Positions 42,907 to 51,016 of a DNA stretch of 64,000 nt are shown here, piece by piece (within the stretch, counting starts at the first letter, position 1; every line of letters begins with the position of its first letter). The DNA is taken from NCBI GenBank assembly GCA_020199775.1, contig JAIVJZ010000001.1, positions 124,001-188,000 of the forward strand, written 5' to 3'. The notes under the pieces were generated by a model, which was not told the origin of the DNA, did not search any database, and saw nothing but the letters and a program-made list of their open reading frames with translations. The DNA comes from Acidobacteriota bacterium. GTDB taxonomy: Bacteria; Acidobacteriota; Blastocatellia; Pyrinomonadales; Pyrinomonadaceae. A program made the translations under genes and the position numbers.

Positions 42907-44505
42907 ATCACCCGTCAGCAGATTTTAGAACTATCGCTCCTCGTCATCTTCGCCACCGTCCACGGCTACGGCGCGGCGTGGCTGGCCGTGCGAATGCTGT
43001 TCCGGCCGCACCACGCCGTCAAACTTTTCGGCCTCACCATCTGGCCGCAGGGCATGATCCCGCGCCACCGCGAACGGCTCGCACAAACCATCGGCAACGC
43101 CGTCGGCAACGAACTCGTCTCGCACGACACCATTACCGACGCGCTTTTCGAGACGGATTTCTTCCGGCGCAAAGTGGCCGACCTCGTCTCGACCTACACG
43201 CGCGATCTGCTCGACACGCCGCGCGACTCTTTCGTCGAAGCCCTGCCCGCGACCTTGCGCGCGCCCATCCTCGACGCCATCAGCGCGCTCGAACTGCGCG
43301 TCGCCGATTACGTCGCGGGCATCCTGCGCAGCGAAGAGACGGCGTCGGCCGTCAACTCTTTCATCGACCGCCGCGTTGACGAACTGCTCGCCCGCCGCCT
43401 GAGCGACGCCCTCGACGACGAGACTTACGAGGGGGTCGTCGGGTTCGTCGAAGACCGCTTTCACAACATCGTCAACGAACGCGGCTTCGAGGGGAAGGTG
43501 CGCGATTTCGTCAGCGCCCGCGTCGAGGAACTCGCCCACAGCCGCGCCACGCTCGCCGAAGTGTTCACGCCCGACGCCGTCGCCATCATCAAAGAGCGCA
43601 TCGACGCCCAACTCGCTCCCATCGCCGAACAACTCGCCGAGATCGCGACCAACAAAAAGACGCGCACGCAGATCGGCGCGCTCATCAAGCGCGAGGTTGA
43701 CGACTACTACGCCCAACTCGGCTTCTTCAAAAAAATCTTCGTCTCGCGCGAGCGCATCCACGGCGAAGTGGACGAGATGGTCAACAAGACCCTGCCGCGC
43801 CGCGTGCAGGAATTCCTGCGCGGCGACGCGTTTGCCACGGAGGCCGAGGCGTTCCTCGATTCGATGATCGACAACCTGCTCGCGCGCCCCATCAACGAAC
43901 TCGTCGGCACGATTGCCCCCGATAAGTTGGAACTGATCAAAGACCACGTCGCCGCGCGCATTCTCGTCATCGCGCGCGGCGCGGAACTCTCCACGACCGT
44001 CTCGGCCTACACCTCGGACGCGCTCGCGCGCGTGCGCCCCCACACCCTGCGCGCGCTCCTCGAACACGCCAGCCCCGATTCGGCCGCGCGCCTCAAAAAT
44101 TTTCTCTCCCGCGCCCTCCTCGGCGTGCTCGCGCGCGAGGACACGGCGCGCACCATCAACGCCATCCTCAGCACGCAGATCGAACGCCTCCTCATCGCCC
44201 CCATCGGGCGCATCAGCGACCACCTGCCCGAACAGACGGTCGCGCGCGCCTCGCAAGCGCTCACCGAACGCATCAACGCGGCCGCGCGCGAACGCCTGCC
44301 CCTCGCCATCAAAGAGTTCGACATCGGCCAGATCGTCCGCACCAAAGTCTCAAACTACCCGGTCGAAAAATTGGAGTCGCTCGTCCTCTCCGTCGCCCAG
44401 CAACACCTGCGCAAGATCGAACTCTTCGGCGCGGTCATCGGCCTCTTCCTCGGCCTCTTGCAGGCGATCTATTTCGGCATCAAATACTACCGCGCCGGAC
44501 AATGA
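42907..44505 (+). CDS. DUF445 family membrane-anchored protein, apparent non-AUG start
   Basis: A long DUF445 protein: a hydrophobic N-terminal span (LELSLLVIFATVHGYGAAWL), the conserved MLFRPHHAVKLFGLTIWPQGMIP box, and helical repeats with DRRVDELLARRL. A second membrane span near the C-terminus (LFGAVIGLFLGLLQAIYFGI) completes the fold. The only canonical start is GTG 42988, which would remove the first span. The open frame runs upstream, and ATC 42907 (ATC ACC CGT CAG CAG) lies 8 bases behind GGGAGG, so an AUC start is proposed. The role of DUF445 proteins is unknown; they are probably envelope-associated. Confidence 0.75.
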   Translation: MTRQQILELSLLVIFATVHGYGAAWLAVRMLFRPHHAVKLFGLTIWPQGMIPRHRERLAQTIGNAVGNELVSHDTITDALFETDFFRRKVADLVSTYTRDLLDTPRDSFVEALPATLRAPILDAISALELRVADYVAGILRSEETASAVNSFIDRRVDELLARRLSDALDDETYEGVVGFVEDRFHNIVNERGFEGKVRDFVSARVEELAHSRATLAEVFTPDAVAIIKERIDAQLAPIAEQLAEIATNKKTRTQIGALIKREVDDYYAQLGFFKKIFVSRERIHGEVDEMVNKTLPRRVQEFLRGDAFATEAEAFLDSMIDNLLARPINELVGTIAPDKLELIKDHVAARILVIARGAELSTTVSAYTSDALARVRPHTLRALLEHASPDSAARLKNFLSRALLGVLAREDTARTINAILSTQIERLLIAPIGRISDHLPEQTVARASQALTERINAAARERLPLAIKEFDIGQIVRTKVSNYPVEKLESLVLSVAQQHLRKIELFGAVIGLFLGLLQAIYFGIKYYRAGQ

Positions 44506-44640
44506 GGCGATTTGACAGGCAACCATTCGGCCGCCCTCGCACACAAACTATCACTGCCCGAACCGGCGCGGAGGTGTTGAAAGAAGCTGTTCGCCGGACG
44601 CCACGGGGCTCAGTTGAAAGGCGTGGGAAAAGATTTGACG

Positions 44641-45603
44641 ATGAATTTTCTACCAAAAAAAATTATGACGCTGGCGGCATTGGTCGCGGCCATGTCGCTT
44701 GGCGCAGTGTCGGCGCGGGCGCAGAAACTCGCGTCGCCGTATCGGTCGAACGAGTCGGTGCGCTCCGATAAGTTTACGGGCGGCACAATCGAGCGCGCGC
44801 CGCTCGTCGCGGGCGAGCCGGACATCGAGATCACGGTTGACGTGCCCGCCTTCCGCCTGACGCTCTGGCAGAACGGCAAAGAAGTGAAGACTTACGCGGT
44901 CGGCGTCGGGAAGAAAGATTTCCCGATCTCGATTGGCGAGAAGCAGGCTTCGGAGATCATCTGGAATCCCGACTGGATACCGCCCAACAGCGAGTGGGTG
45001 ACGGGACGCAAGGGCATCAAAGCGGGCGAGGTCATCAAGGCGAGCGACCCCAGAAACCCGCTCGGCAAATTGAAAATCCCGCTCGGCTACGGCTACCTGA
45101 TCCATCAGGCGGCGGCCGTGACAGACCTCGGCAATCTCGTCTCGCACGGCTGCATCCGCATGCTCCGCACAGACCTCTACGACCTGGCCGAAAAGATCAT
45201 CGCGGCGCGCGGCGTGCCCGTCCCGCCGAAAAAGATCGCGAACGCCAAGGTGACGAAGAACACCGTCGTCGCCAAACTCGACAAGCCGCTGATGGTGGAC
45301 ATCAACTACGACACGCAGGTCGTCGAAGGCGGCTACCTGCACCTCTACCCGGACGTGTACGAGCGCGGCACGAACACCGTCGCGGCCTTGCGCGCCGAAC
45401 TCGAATCGAGCGGCGTGGACGCCTCGGCCGTCGGCGACGCGACGCTCAAGCGCATGCTCGCGCGCGTGAACGCGAAACAGAAATACGTCGTCAGCGTGGA
45501 TAGTCTCGTGGCGGGTCGCGCGCTCGCGGACGGGCGGGTGCTGCCGCTCGTCGGCGCACCGGCGGCGAAGAAGAAAGTCGTGGCGAAGCGGCGCACGGCT
45601 TAA
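44641..45603 (+). CDS. L,D-transpeptidase (YkuD domain)
   Basis: A 320-residue secreted enzyme with signal peptide LAALVAAMSLGAVSARAQ. The YkuD domain starts IEITVDVPAFRLTLWQNGKEV, contains IWNPDWIPPNSEW and the catalytic SHGCIRMLRTDLYDLA with its nucleophilic Cys. It forms or edits 3-3 crosslinks or attaches proteins to peptidoglycan in the periplasm. The C-terminal part (after about residue 200) is a beta-rich region with a Lys/Arg-rich end. ATG 44641 is preferred because the signal peptide starts at once; TTG 44614 is an alternative. A palindromic terminator follows. Confidence 0.9.
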   Translation: MNFLPKKIMTLAALVAAMSLGAVSARAQKLASPYRSNESVRSDKFTGGTIERAPLVAGEPDIEITVDVPAFRLTLWQNGKEVKTYAVGVGKKDFPISIGEKQASEIIWNPDWIPPNSEWVTGRKGIKAGEVIKASDPRNPLGKLKIPLGYGYLIHQAAAVTDLGNLVSHGCIRMLRTDLYDLAEKIIAARGVPVPPKKIANAKVTKNTVVAKLDKPLMVDINYDTQVVEGGYLHLYPDVYERGTNTVAALRAELESSGVDASAVGDATLKRMLARVNAKQKYVVSVDSLVAGRALADGRVLPLVGAPAAKKKVVAKRRTA

Positions 45604-45638
45604 CGCCGCGCGGCGGGGCGCGAAGTTAATAAGAAGTT

Positions 45639-45676
45639 GAAGGGCGCGGAGAGAATCGATTCTCTCCGCGCCCTTC
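45639..45676. terminator. perfect 38-bp palindrome
   Basis: The two halves 45639-45657 and 45658-45676 (GAAGGGCGCGGAGAGAATC and its inverse) are exact complements. It lies 35 bases after the L,D-transpeptidase stop codon. Confidence 0.75.
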
Positions 45677-45698
45677 GCGTTCGATCATTCTCCGCCTG

Positions 45699-45813
45699 TT
45701 ACGGCGCGCAGTATTCCCAGTGCCACGGCTCGTAGAAGTAGGGGCAGAAGCCGAAGCGTTCGGCGTTGCGGACGAGCCAGCGGTAGGCGCGCGTCTCGGT
45801 CTGGAGGGCGCGG
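45699..45813 (-). pseudogene. detached duplicate of the 3' end of the M15 peptidase gene
   Basis: These 115 bases are identical to 46905-47019, the last 37 codons and stop of the M15 peptidase gene. The copy has no start and no upstream part, so it is a remnant. Together the two copies bracket 1091 bases containing the 45896 gene in direct orientation. Confidence 0.9.
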
Positions 45814-45842
45814 GGCGAAACTAATTGCTTATTATAAAACAG

Positions 45843-45880
45843 CAGGAGGGTGTGGATAGACCACACCCTCCTGAACCTTG
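45843..45880 (-). terminator. terminator of the inserted secreted-protein gene
   Basis: CAGGAGGGTGTGG (45843-45855) and its exact complement (45861-45873) flank a 5-base loop. On the minus strand the hairpin is followed by CTGTTTTATAA. It lies 22 bases after the 45896 stop. Confidence 0.8.
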
Positions 45881-45895
45881 TTCTCGATGCTGCTG

Positions 45896-46639
45896 CTAGC
45901 TATGACCGCCTGCTTCAATTTCAAATTCATCGTCGCCGGACTTTGGACACCTGCTTTCGGTACATGCCTGTCCGTTGGTCGAAGGGACACAGGTCGTGCC
46001 GACGTTGGAACCACACTGATAACTTTCCACTCCCGGCGTACCGTTATATGCGCATCCTTGTCCCTGACAGCCGAACGTTGAGCCAGCGGAATAGGCAGCT
46101 TTTTTAAACATTAACGGGCTGATCCGGCCCGTAGCCCACGCGGTTTGATCGGCGTAACGAACCTCGAACACAACGATCTCAATACGAAAGTTGCCGCTGA
46201 GACTGCCATTTTTCAGTAAGGACTTATGAATCCCGGCGAAGGAGACTACAGGGTAATTCAGGATTTTCCCCTTACCGGCTGATACGGAAACTTCTATTAG
46301 CGGCGTTTCTCCTTCTAACAATACCCGGCCGTTTTGATCTTTATCTTTCAAGTACCAACGCATTCTGACGCCCGTCACGTCTCTGGTGTCTTTGTTGTGT
46401 AATCCGACGCTTGTAACCGTAAGCCCTTTAGCTGCGTTTGTCGTGACGCTAAATACATCGACGGGTATTGATTCGTAATCAGAGCCGAAGTAAGGCCCCG
46501 CCGAGAAAGTCCACTTTCCGGGCGGCACTCTATCGGGAGTGGCCTGACTCTTTACAGCCATTCCCGCCCCGGCTAAACCTATCAGGACAACCAGCATGAG
46601 GAACAATTTAGAGAAATACTTGGTGAGTGAGTGAAGCAT
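45896..46639 (-). CDS. secreted Cys-rich protein, divergent member of the YADGxxW family
   Basis: ATG 46639 (AGGAG 11 bases upstream) gives 247 residues with signal peptide [20 protein letters not shown]. The middle domain [21 protein letters not shown] ... [17 protein letters not shown] follows the same plan as the secreted proteins at 6218 and 14172, with YADQTAW for YADGSVW. A C-terminal tail of about 60 residues contains eight Cys, including [10 protein letters not shown] and CGSNVGTTC, and an acidic end ([13 protein letters not shown]), perhaps a processed peptide or metal site. Composition is less GC-rich than the neighbours, in line with its position in the inserted segment. Confidence 0.75.
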   Translation of the reverse strand: MLHSLTKYFSKLFLMLVVLIGLAGAGMAVKSQATPDRVPPGKWTFSAGPYFGSDYESIPVDVFSVTTNAAKGLTVTSVGLHNKDTRDVTGVRMRWYLKDKDQNGRVLLEGETPLIEVSVSAGKGKILNYPVVSFAGIHKSLLKNGSLSGNFRIEIVVFEVRYADQTAWATGRISPLMFKKAAYSAGSTFGCQGQGCAYNGTPGVESYQCGSNVGTTCVPSTNGQACTESRCPKSGDDEFEIEAGGHS

Positions 46640-46904
46640 CTTTGTTTCTCCTGGGGATTGATGGGAGTGAGGCGTATCCCTGTAGAACATTCTATTTGCG
46701 CTGCGCTCCCAAGATGAGGTTGAAAAACGCAAGGCAGTATAACACTCAGGCATATTGTGTCAAAGTATATAAATCTTAGACATCCAACACTCATTAGACC
46801 GTTATTAGCGGCCTAATAAATTGCCACTACCGCCACACGCTTTTTCAAACTCTCAAGTCAATAGTCGCCGCCGCCGATTAGTCGTAACGGCGATTGTGCC
46901 GGGA

Positions 46905-47879
46905 TTACGGCGCGCAGTATTCCCAGTGCCACGGCTCGTAGAAGTAGGGGCAGAAGCCGAAGCGTTCGGCGTTGCGGACGAGCCAGCGGTAGGCGCGCGT
47001 CTCGGTCTGGAGGGCGCGGTTCGGGTCTTTCGTGATGGTCGGCTCGCCGCCGACGTAGATGTCGAGAGCGCGCCCGGTGAAGTGCGGGCTGTTGACGGCG
47101 AGCGCGGCGCGGCCCGCCCCCGGCTCCAACTTGCGCAGGCGATCCTGATACTCGCGCGAACGAAACGCCGAGATGATCTTTAAATACTTCTCCGACGCGG
47201 CGAGTTCGCCGCCCTGACTCGCGAGTTGCAGGGAAGAATCGGCGACCGCTGCGGCCAACATGCGTTTGTAAGCGGCGTAAGTCTGGCGTTCGACTTTACG
47301 CAGGTCTTCGGCGCGCGACGAGTCCCAAAACTCCGCGGCGGGAACGGTGAGGAGTTGATCGGGCTGCGGGTACGTCCGGTTTTTAAGCCGTTGCGACTGC
47401 CACGTCGAGACCATGCGCATCAGCGTGGCCTCGTCGAGCACGCCGCTCGCGCCGAGTCCCGCGCGTTTTTGCCAGCGCGCGAGGCTGGCGGCGAAGCCTT
47501 CGCTCGCGGCGTCGTCGTCCGTGCCGATCAGGCGTTGAATCAGCGGGACGTAGATCGACCACCCGCGCTGCTGCTTGCCGCCGAACGTCCAACGCAGGCT
47601 ATCCTTGTACACGCGGTTTTGCTCCGCGGCGGGCGCGGTTAAGGCAGGCGCGCTGGCTGCCGTCGTCGTCTCGGTCGTCCCGGCGGTTGTCGTGAGGGGA
47701 GCCGTCTTCGCCGTCGAAGAGACAAGCGACGCGGGCGCAGGTTGCGGCGTGCGCTCCTCCGCGAACAGACTGCGGCGCGCGACCCCGTAGGGTCGGAGCG
47801 GGACGATGGCGGCGACCGAGGCCAGCGTCGCGAGCGAGACGACGGAGATCAGAAGAAATTTTGTCTTGTCGAACGTCAT
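46905..47879 (-). CDS. M15-family D-alanyl-D-alanine carboxypeptidase (VanY-like)
   Basis: A 324-residue protein with an N-terminal membrane anchor (LLISVVSLATLASVAAIVPL), a Thr/Ala-rich linker, a peptidoglycan-binding-like helical segment (ASGVLDEATLMRMVSTW) and an M15 domain. Zinc and catalytic residues are in SPHFTGRALDIYVGG (H and D) and the terminal EPWHWEY. Such enzymes trim peptide stems of peptidoglycan outside the cytoplasmic membrane. The last 115 bases exist in duplicate (46905-47019 and 45699-45813), so this end was probably restored by the insertion next to it. Confidence 0.88.
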   Translation of the reverse strand: MTFDKTKFLLISVVSLATLASVAAIVPLRPYGVARRSLFAEERTPQPAPASLVSSTAKTAPLTTTAGTTETTTAASAPALTAPAAEQNRVYKDSLRWTFGGKQQRGWSIYVPLIQRLIGTDDDAASEGFAASLARWQKRAGLGASGVLDEATLMRMVSTWQSQRLKNRTYPQPDQLLTVPAAEFWDSSRAEDLRKVERQTYAAYKRMLAAAVADSSLQLASQGGELAASEKYLKIISAFRSREYQDRLRKLEPGAGRAALAVNSPHFTGRALDIYVGGEPTITKDPNRALQTETRAYRWLVRNAERFGFCPYFYEPWHWEYCAP

Positions 47880-48163
47880 AAGTCGGCAATCAACTCGGGG
47901 AGGGGAAAACGGCGCCCGAAACGTCGAACCGCAGACTGAGATTCACTTTCACGGAACAAGGTTTGTCGCACGCGAGCCTTTCGCTCCGGCAGGGGAGAGA
48001 TGATTTTAGTTGGCCGCGCCCGGTCTGCCAACCCGGAGGCGGAGGCGGCGGGAAAGACGAGCGGGTTGTTTGCCGGGAGGGTGAGTGCGTCGCGGGGCGA
48101 CGCATTCTTCAACAGAAACTCTTTGCCGTGCGGCGCGGCTCTTCCTGTCCCCGTCCTGAAACG
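47880..48163. other. intergenic region without recognised features
   Basis: About 280 GC-rich bases between the peptidase start and the methylase stop, both on the minus strand. I see no convincing gene, promoter or repeat. Confidence 0.4.
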
Positions 48164-49015
48164 TCAGAGACCTTTGACGGCCAGCACTTCACACGCCGCC
48201 GTCCGATCTCCGGTGCAGCTTATTCTTCTCGGGGCATCATAAAACTTAAGCTTGAACCCGAGGCTCTTGTACAATTTTTTGATTCTCGGCGTCGCTTGAT
48301 TAGACAAGATGACGGGGCCGGGATGGGCGGCCAGCCACTCGGCCGCGCGCTTCTGATCTTCCCACGAAAATCCGCCCCGGCTATACGCGGTGAAGTCCAC
48401 GTCATAGGGCGGGTCGGCGTAGATGAAATCGTCGCTCGCAATGTCTAATTCCTCGAAGTCCAGATTTGCGAACTCCCACGAACTGAATACGGCGCGATAC
48501 CTGTCAAAGTCTCCGGCATATCTGAGGTTCGCGGCGTAAGTGCCGAACGGGACGTTGAATTCGCCGCTCTGGTTGAACCTGCATAACCCGTTGAAGCACG
48601 TCCGGTTGAGATAGTAAAACAACTGTGCGGCTTCCCGGCTGCGCCGTTTCCCGTTCTTGATGAGTTTATTAAAACGATCCCGGTGGGTGTAATAGACGGC
48701 CTCGTCGTTGCGCGTTTCGATGGTTACGGGGAAGGGTTTTTTGAGCCACTCGTAGAAATTAATCAGGTGGGGATTGGCGTCATTCAGTAAGGCGAATTGG
48801 GGACGAAGGCCGAGCGTGACGGCCAGCCCGCCGCAGAACGGTTCGACGAAACGCCTGTGCCGGTGAGGCTGCCAGTAAGGCCGGATGATGGGGGCGAGCC
48901 AACGCTTGCCCCCGGCCCATTTGAGCGGGGGCCTCAACGGCAACTCGGATGCGGCCGGCGCATTTGTGCGCTTCGTTGCTTTCCCTGAATTTTCGCTGTC
49001 GCGGGTCGAGGGCAT
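48164..49015 (-). CDS. dam: Dam-type DNA adenine methylase, orphan
   Basis: A 283-residue N6-adenine methyltransferase of the D12 class. ATG 49015 gives a short Ser/Thr-rich N-terminus before PPLKWAGGKRWLAPII, the SAM-binding motif I; FVEPFCGGLAVTLGL and NDANPHLINFYEWLK follow, the Dam RTCFNGLCRFNQSGEFNVPFG region is complete, and the catalytic motif is YADPPYDVDF. No restriction endonuclease gene lies beside it, so it is a solitary methylase, possibly with a regulatory role or from a phage. Recognition of GATC is suggested by family, not shown. Confidence 0.9.
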   Translation of the reverse strand: MPSTRDSENSGKATKRTNAPAASELPLRPPLKWAGGKRWLAPIIRPYWQPHRHRRFVEPFCGGLAVTLGLRPQFALLNDANPHLINFYEWLKKPFPVTIETRNDEAVYYTHRDRFNKLIKNGKRRSREAAQLFYYLNRTCFNGLCRFNQSGEFNVPFGTYAANLRYAGDFDRYRAVFSSWEFANLDFEELDIASDDFIYADPPYDVDFTAYSRGGFSWEDQKRAAEWLAAHPGPVILSNQATPRIKKLYKSLGFKLKFYDAPRRISCTGDRTAACEVLAVKGL

Positions 49016-49229
49016 GAACCGGGTTTTCGTATGGGGTCTCGCGCGTGCAAAGGCTCGCGCGGCGCATCGTACAGGTAGCGGCGGTAAACTGCAAGAAATG
49101 TGCCCGGCGACGCGTTTGCCGGCGGCAATCTCCCTGCTTGACCGATGGCGCGCTGATTCGGCAAGATTACGGCGCGTGCCGGCTCCCCGCGACGGTTTTC
49201 CTTCAGAATCTTTCGAGGCGTGTTTCCAA

Positions 49230-50969
49230 ATGACTAAGCTGATGTTGCTTCGTGCGTTGTGCCTGTCGGCGCTGTGTTTGGGCGTCGGCGGTACAGCGGA
49301 GTCGGCGGTATGCCGGGCGCAGGGGTTGGAGCGTGAGTTGGAGGCGACGGCGGGCGCGGCCGTGTTGGTGTCGGTGAAGAATTTGAGCGGGCGCGTGACG
49401 GTCGTGGCGGCCGGGGAGGGCGAGGAACTGAGGCGCGTGTCGCTCAAGGCGGAGTCGCCGGGGGCGGCCGTGCAGGAGTCGGACGTGCGGACGCTGGCGG
49501 AGGGCGGGCGCGTGGAGGTCGAAGTCAGGGAGGGGCGCGGCGAGCGCGACCGCGTCGATCTGTTTTTACGCGTGCCGCGCCGCGCGCGCGTGAAGGTGGA
49601 GACGCGCGCGGGGGCGGTTGACGTATCGGGGTCTCTGAGCGAGGTCGAGGCGGCGACGGATACGGGGACGATTCGCGCCGACGTGCCGCTGGATTCTTTG
49701 CGCTACAGTTTTCGCTGGACGGCGAGCCGCCCGCGTTTTTATAGCGAGACGGAGTTGGGGAAGGTTGAGGAGAAGCGCGGCGGGCGGTTCGAGGTGTCGG
49801 GACGCTTCGGCGACAAGAACGCGAAGCGCGACCAGCGGGTCAAGTTGGATTTCGAGACGGAGCGCGGTGTCATTCTCTTCGGCGTCGATCCGGCAAGCGT
49901 GCCCGCCGATTTGCGCGAGCGGCAGCTGACCGAGGCGGCGCGCGCCATCATCAGGAGCGGCAATCAGGATTTGATCGAAGCCGTCCGCAAGATCACGCCG
50001 CGCTTCGTGGGCGAGTACGCGCGGACGCTGCCGCCGCCACGCGGGGGCGCGCCGGTGCTCGCCGTCGCGCCGCAGGGCGAGCGCGCCGCCACGGCGCGCG
50101 AAATCGCGCCGCAGTTGATGCGCGTGACGGCGAACGTGACGGACAGGCAGGGGCGCGCGATTGCCGGGCTTGAGCGCAAAGACTTCAGCGTCTCGGAGGG
50201 CGAAGCCGTGCGCGAGGTGCTGGCGGTCGAGCCCGCGCGCACGCCGTTCAATCTCGTGCTGCTCTTAGACGTGTCGGGGAGCGTCGAGGAGCGTCTGGAC
50301 TTCGTCAGAAAGTCCGCGCTCGCCTTCGTCAACACGGTCAGCCCGCAGGACAGAATCGCGATCATCAGTTTCCGCGACGACATCCAACTCATCTCCGATT
50401 TTACGACCGACCGGAGCCTCTTGGCGCAGCGCATCAAGGACATCGACGCGGGCGGCGGCACCGCGCTCTACGACGCGCTCGCCTACACGCTCGTCGAGAC
50501 TTTGAAGCCGCTGCGCGACGAGCGCACGGCCGTCGTCGTCATCTCCGACGGCGACGACAACCGCTCATTCATCCCCTTCCCCTACATCCTCGAAACCGTC
50601 ATCGAAACCGGCGCGGTCATCTACCCGCTCTACATCCCCTCCGGCCTCATGCCCGCTGCGAGCGCGCCCGCCGCCGCGATCACGCTCGACCCGACGCGCA
50701 CCAGATACCTGTCGCTCACCTCGCGCGCCGACGAGGAAGGGCGCAAACTCGCGAGCGTCTCCGGCGGCGTCTATTACCCCGTCCGCCGTTTCGACGAACT
50801 CCAACTCGCTTACGACGACATCGTCGCGCAACTGCGCACCTCTTACACCGTCAGCTACGCCACGACCGCCGCCGCCACGCGCGGGCGGGTGCGCGTGCGC
50901 GTCGCGCGCGAGGGCGCGGTCGTGCGCCTGAGCCCGGTAGTGCCGAGCGCAACTTCGCGGTCAAATTAA
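49230..50969 (+). CDS. secreted VWA protein of acidobacterial VWFA-related type
   Basis: ATG 49230 gives 579 residues with signal peptide LMLLRALCLSALCLGVGGTA. The N-terminal half is beta-rich with alternating charged repeats and resembles adhesin-like DUF4097 sequence (VKVETRAGAVDVSGSLSEVE). The VWA domain starts LMRVTANVTDRQGRAIAGLE, with the metal site DVSGSVEE, GGGTALYDAL and VVVISDGDD, and ends in RTSYTVSYATT. Such proteins are common in Acidobacteriota and probably act at the cell surface. It is divergent from the methylase gene. Confidence 0.85.
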   Translation: MTKLMLLRALCLSALCLGVGGTAESAVCRAQGLERELEATAGAAVLVSVKNLSGRVTVVAAGEGEELRRVSLKAESPGAAVQESDVRTLAEGGRVEVEVREGRGERDRVDLFLRVPRRARVKVETRAGAVDVSGSLSEVEAATDTGTIRADVPLDSLRYSFRWTASRPRFYSETELGKVEEKRGGRFEVSGRFGDKNAKRDQRVKLDFETERGVILFGVDPASVPADLRERQLTEAARAIIRSGNQDLIEAVRKITPRFVGEYARTLPPPRGGAPVLAVAPQGERAATAREIAPQLMRVTANVTDRQGRAIAGLERKDFSVSEGEAVREVLAVEPARTPFNLVLLLDVSGSVEERLDFVRKSALAFVNTVSPQDRIAIISFRDDIQLISDFTTDRSLLAQRIKDIDAGGGTALYDALAYTLVETLKPLRDERTAVVVISDGDDNRSFIPFPYILETVIETGAVIYPLYIPSGLMPAASAPAAAITLDPTRTRYLSLTSRADEEGRKLASVSGGVYYPVRRFDELQLAYDDIVAQLRTSYTVSYATTAAATRGRVRVRVAREGAVVRLSPVVPSATSRSN

Positions 50970-51016
50970 TTCGCACATTGTGGAAAGGCGCGGCGGCGGG
51001 TGTTACCATCCCACTG

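Larger units (their letters stand above)
45699..47019. mobile_element. candidate gene-end-preserving insertion bracketed by 115-bp direct repeats
   Basis: Direct repeats 45699-45813 and 46905-47019 flank a less GC-rich segment with one secreted-protein gene and its own terminator. The peptidase gene keeps a complete 3' end beside the insert, while its apparent former end is displaced by 1206 bases. Elements that integrate at gene ends restore the gene in this way, but no integrase gene is present, so tandem duplication followed by insertion is an alternative. Confidence 0.55.

Noticed and set aside
47880-48163. Small open frames between the M15 peptidase and the methylase
   Set aside because: They lack ribosome sites and protein-like composition, and overlap one another on both strands.
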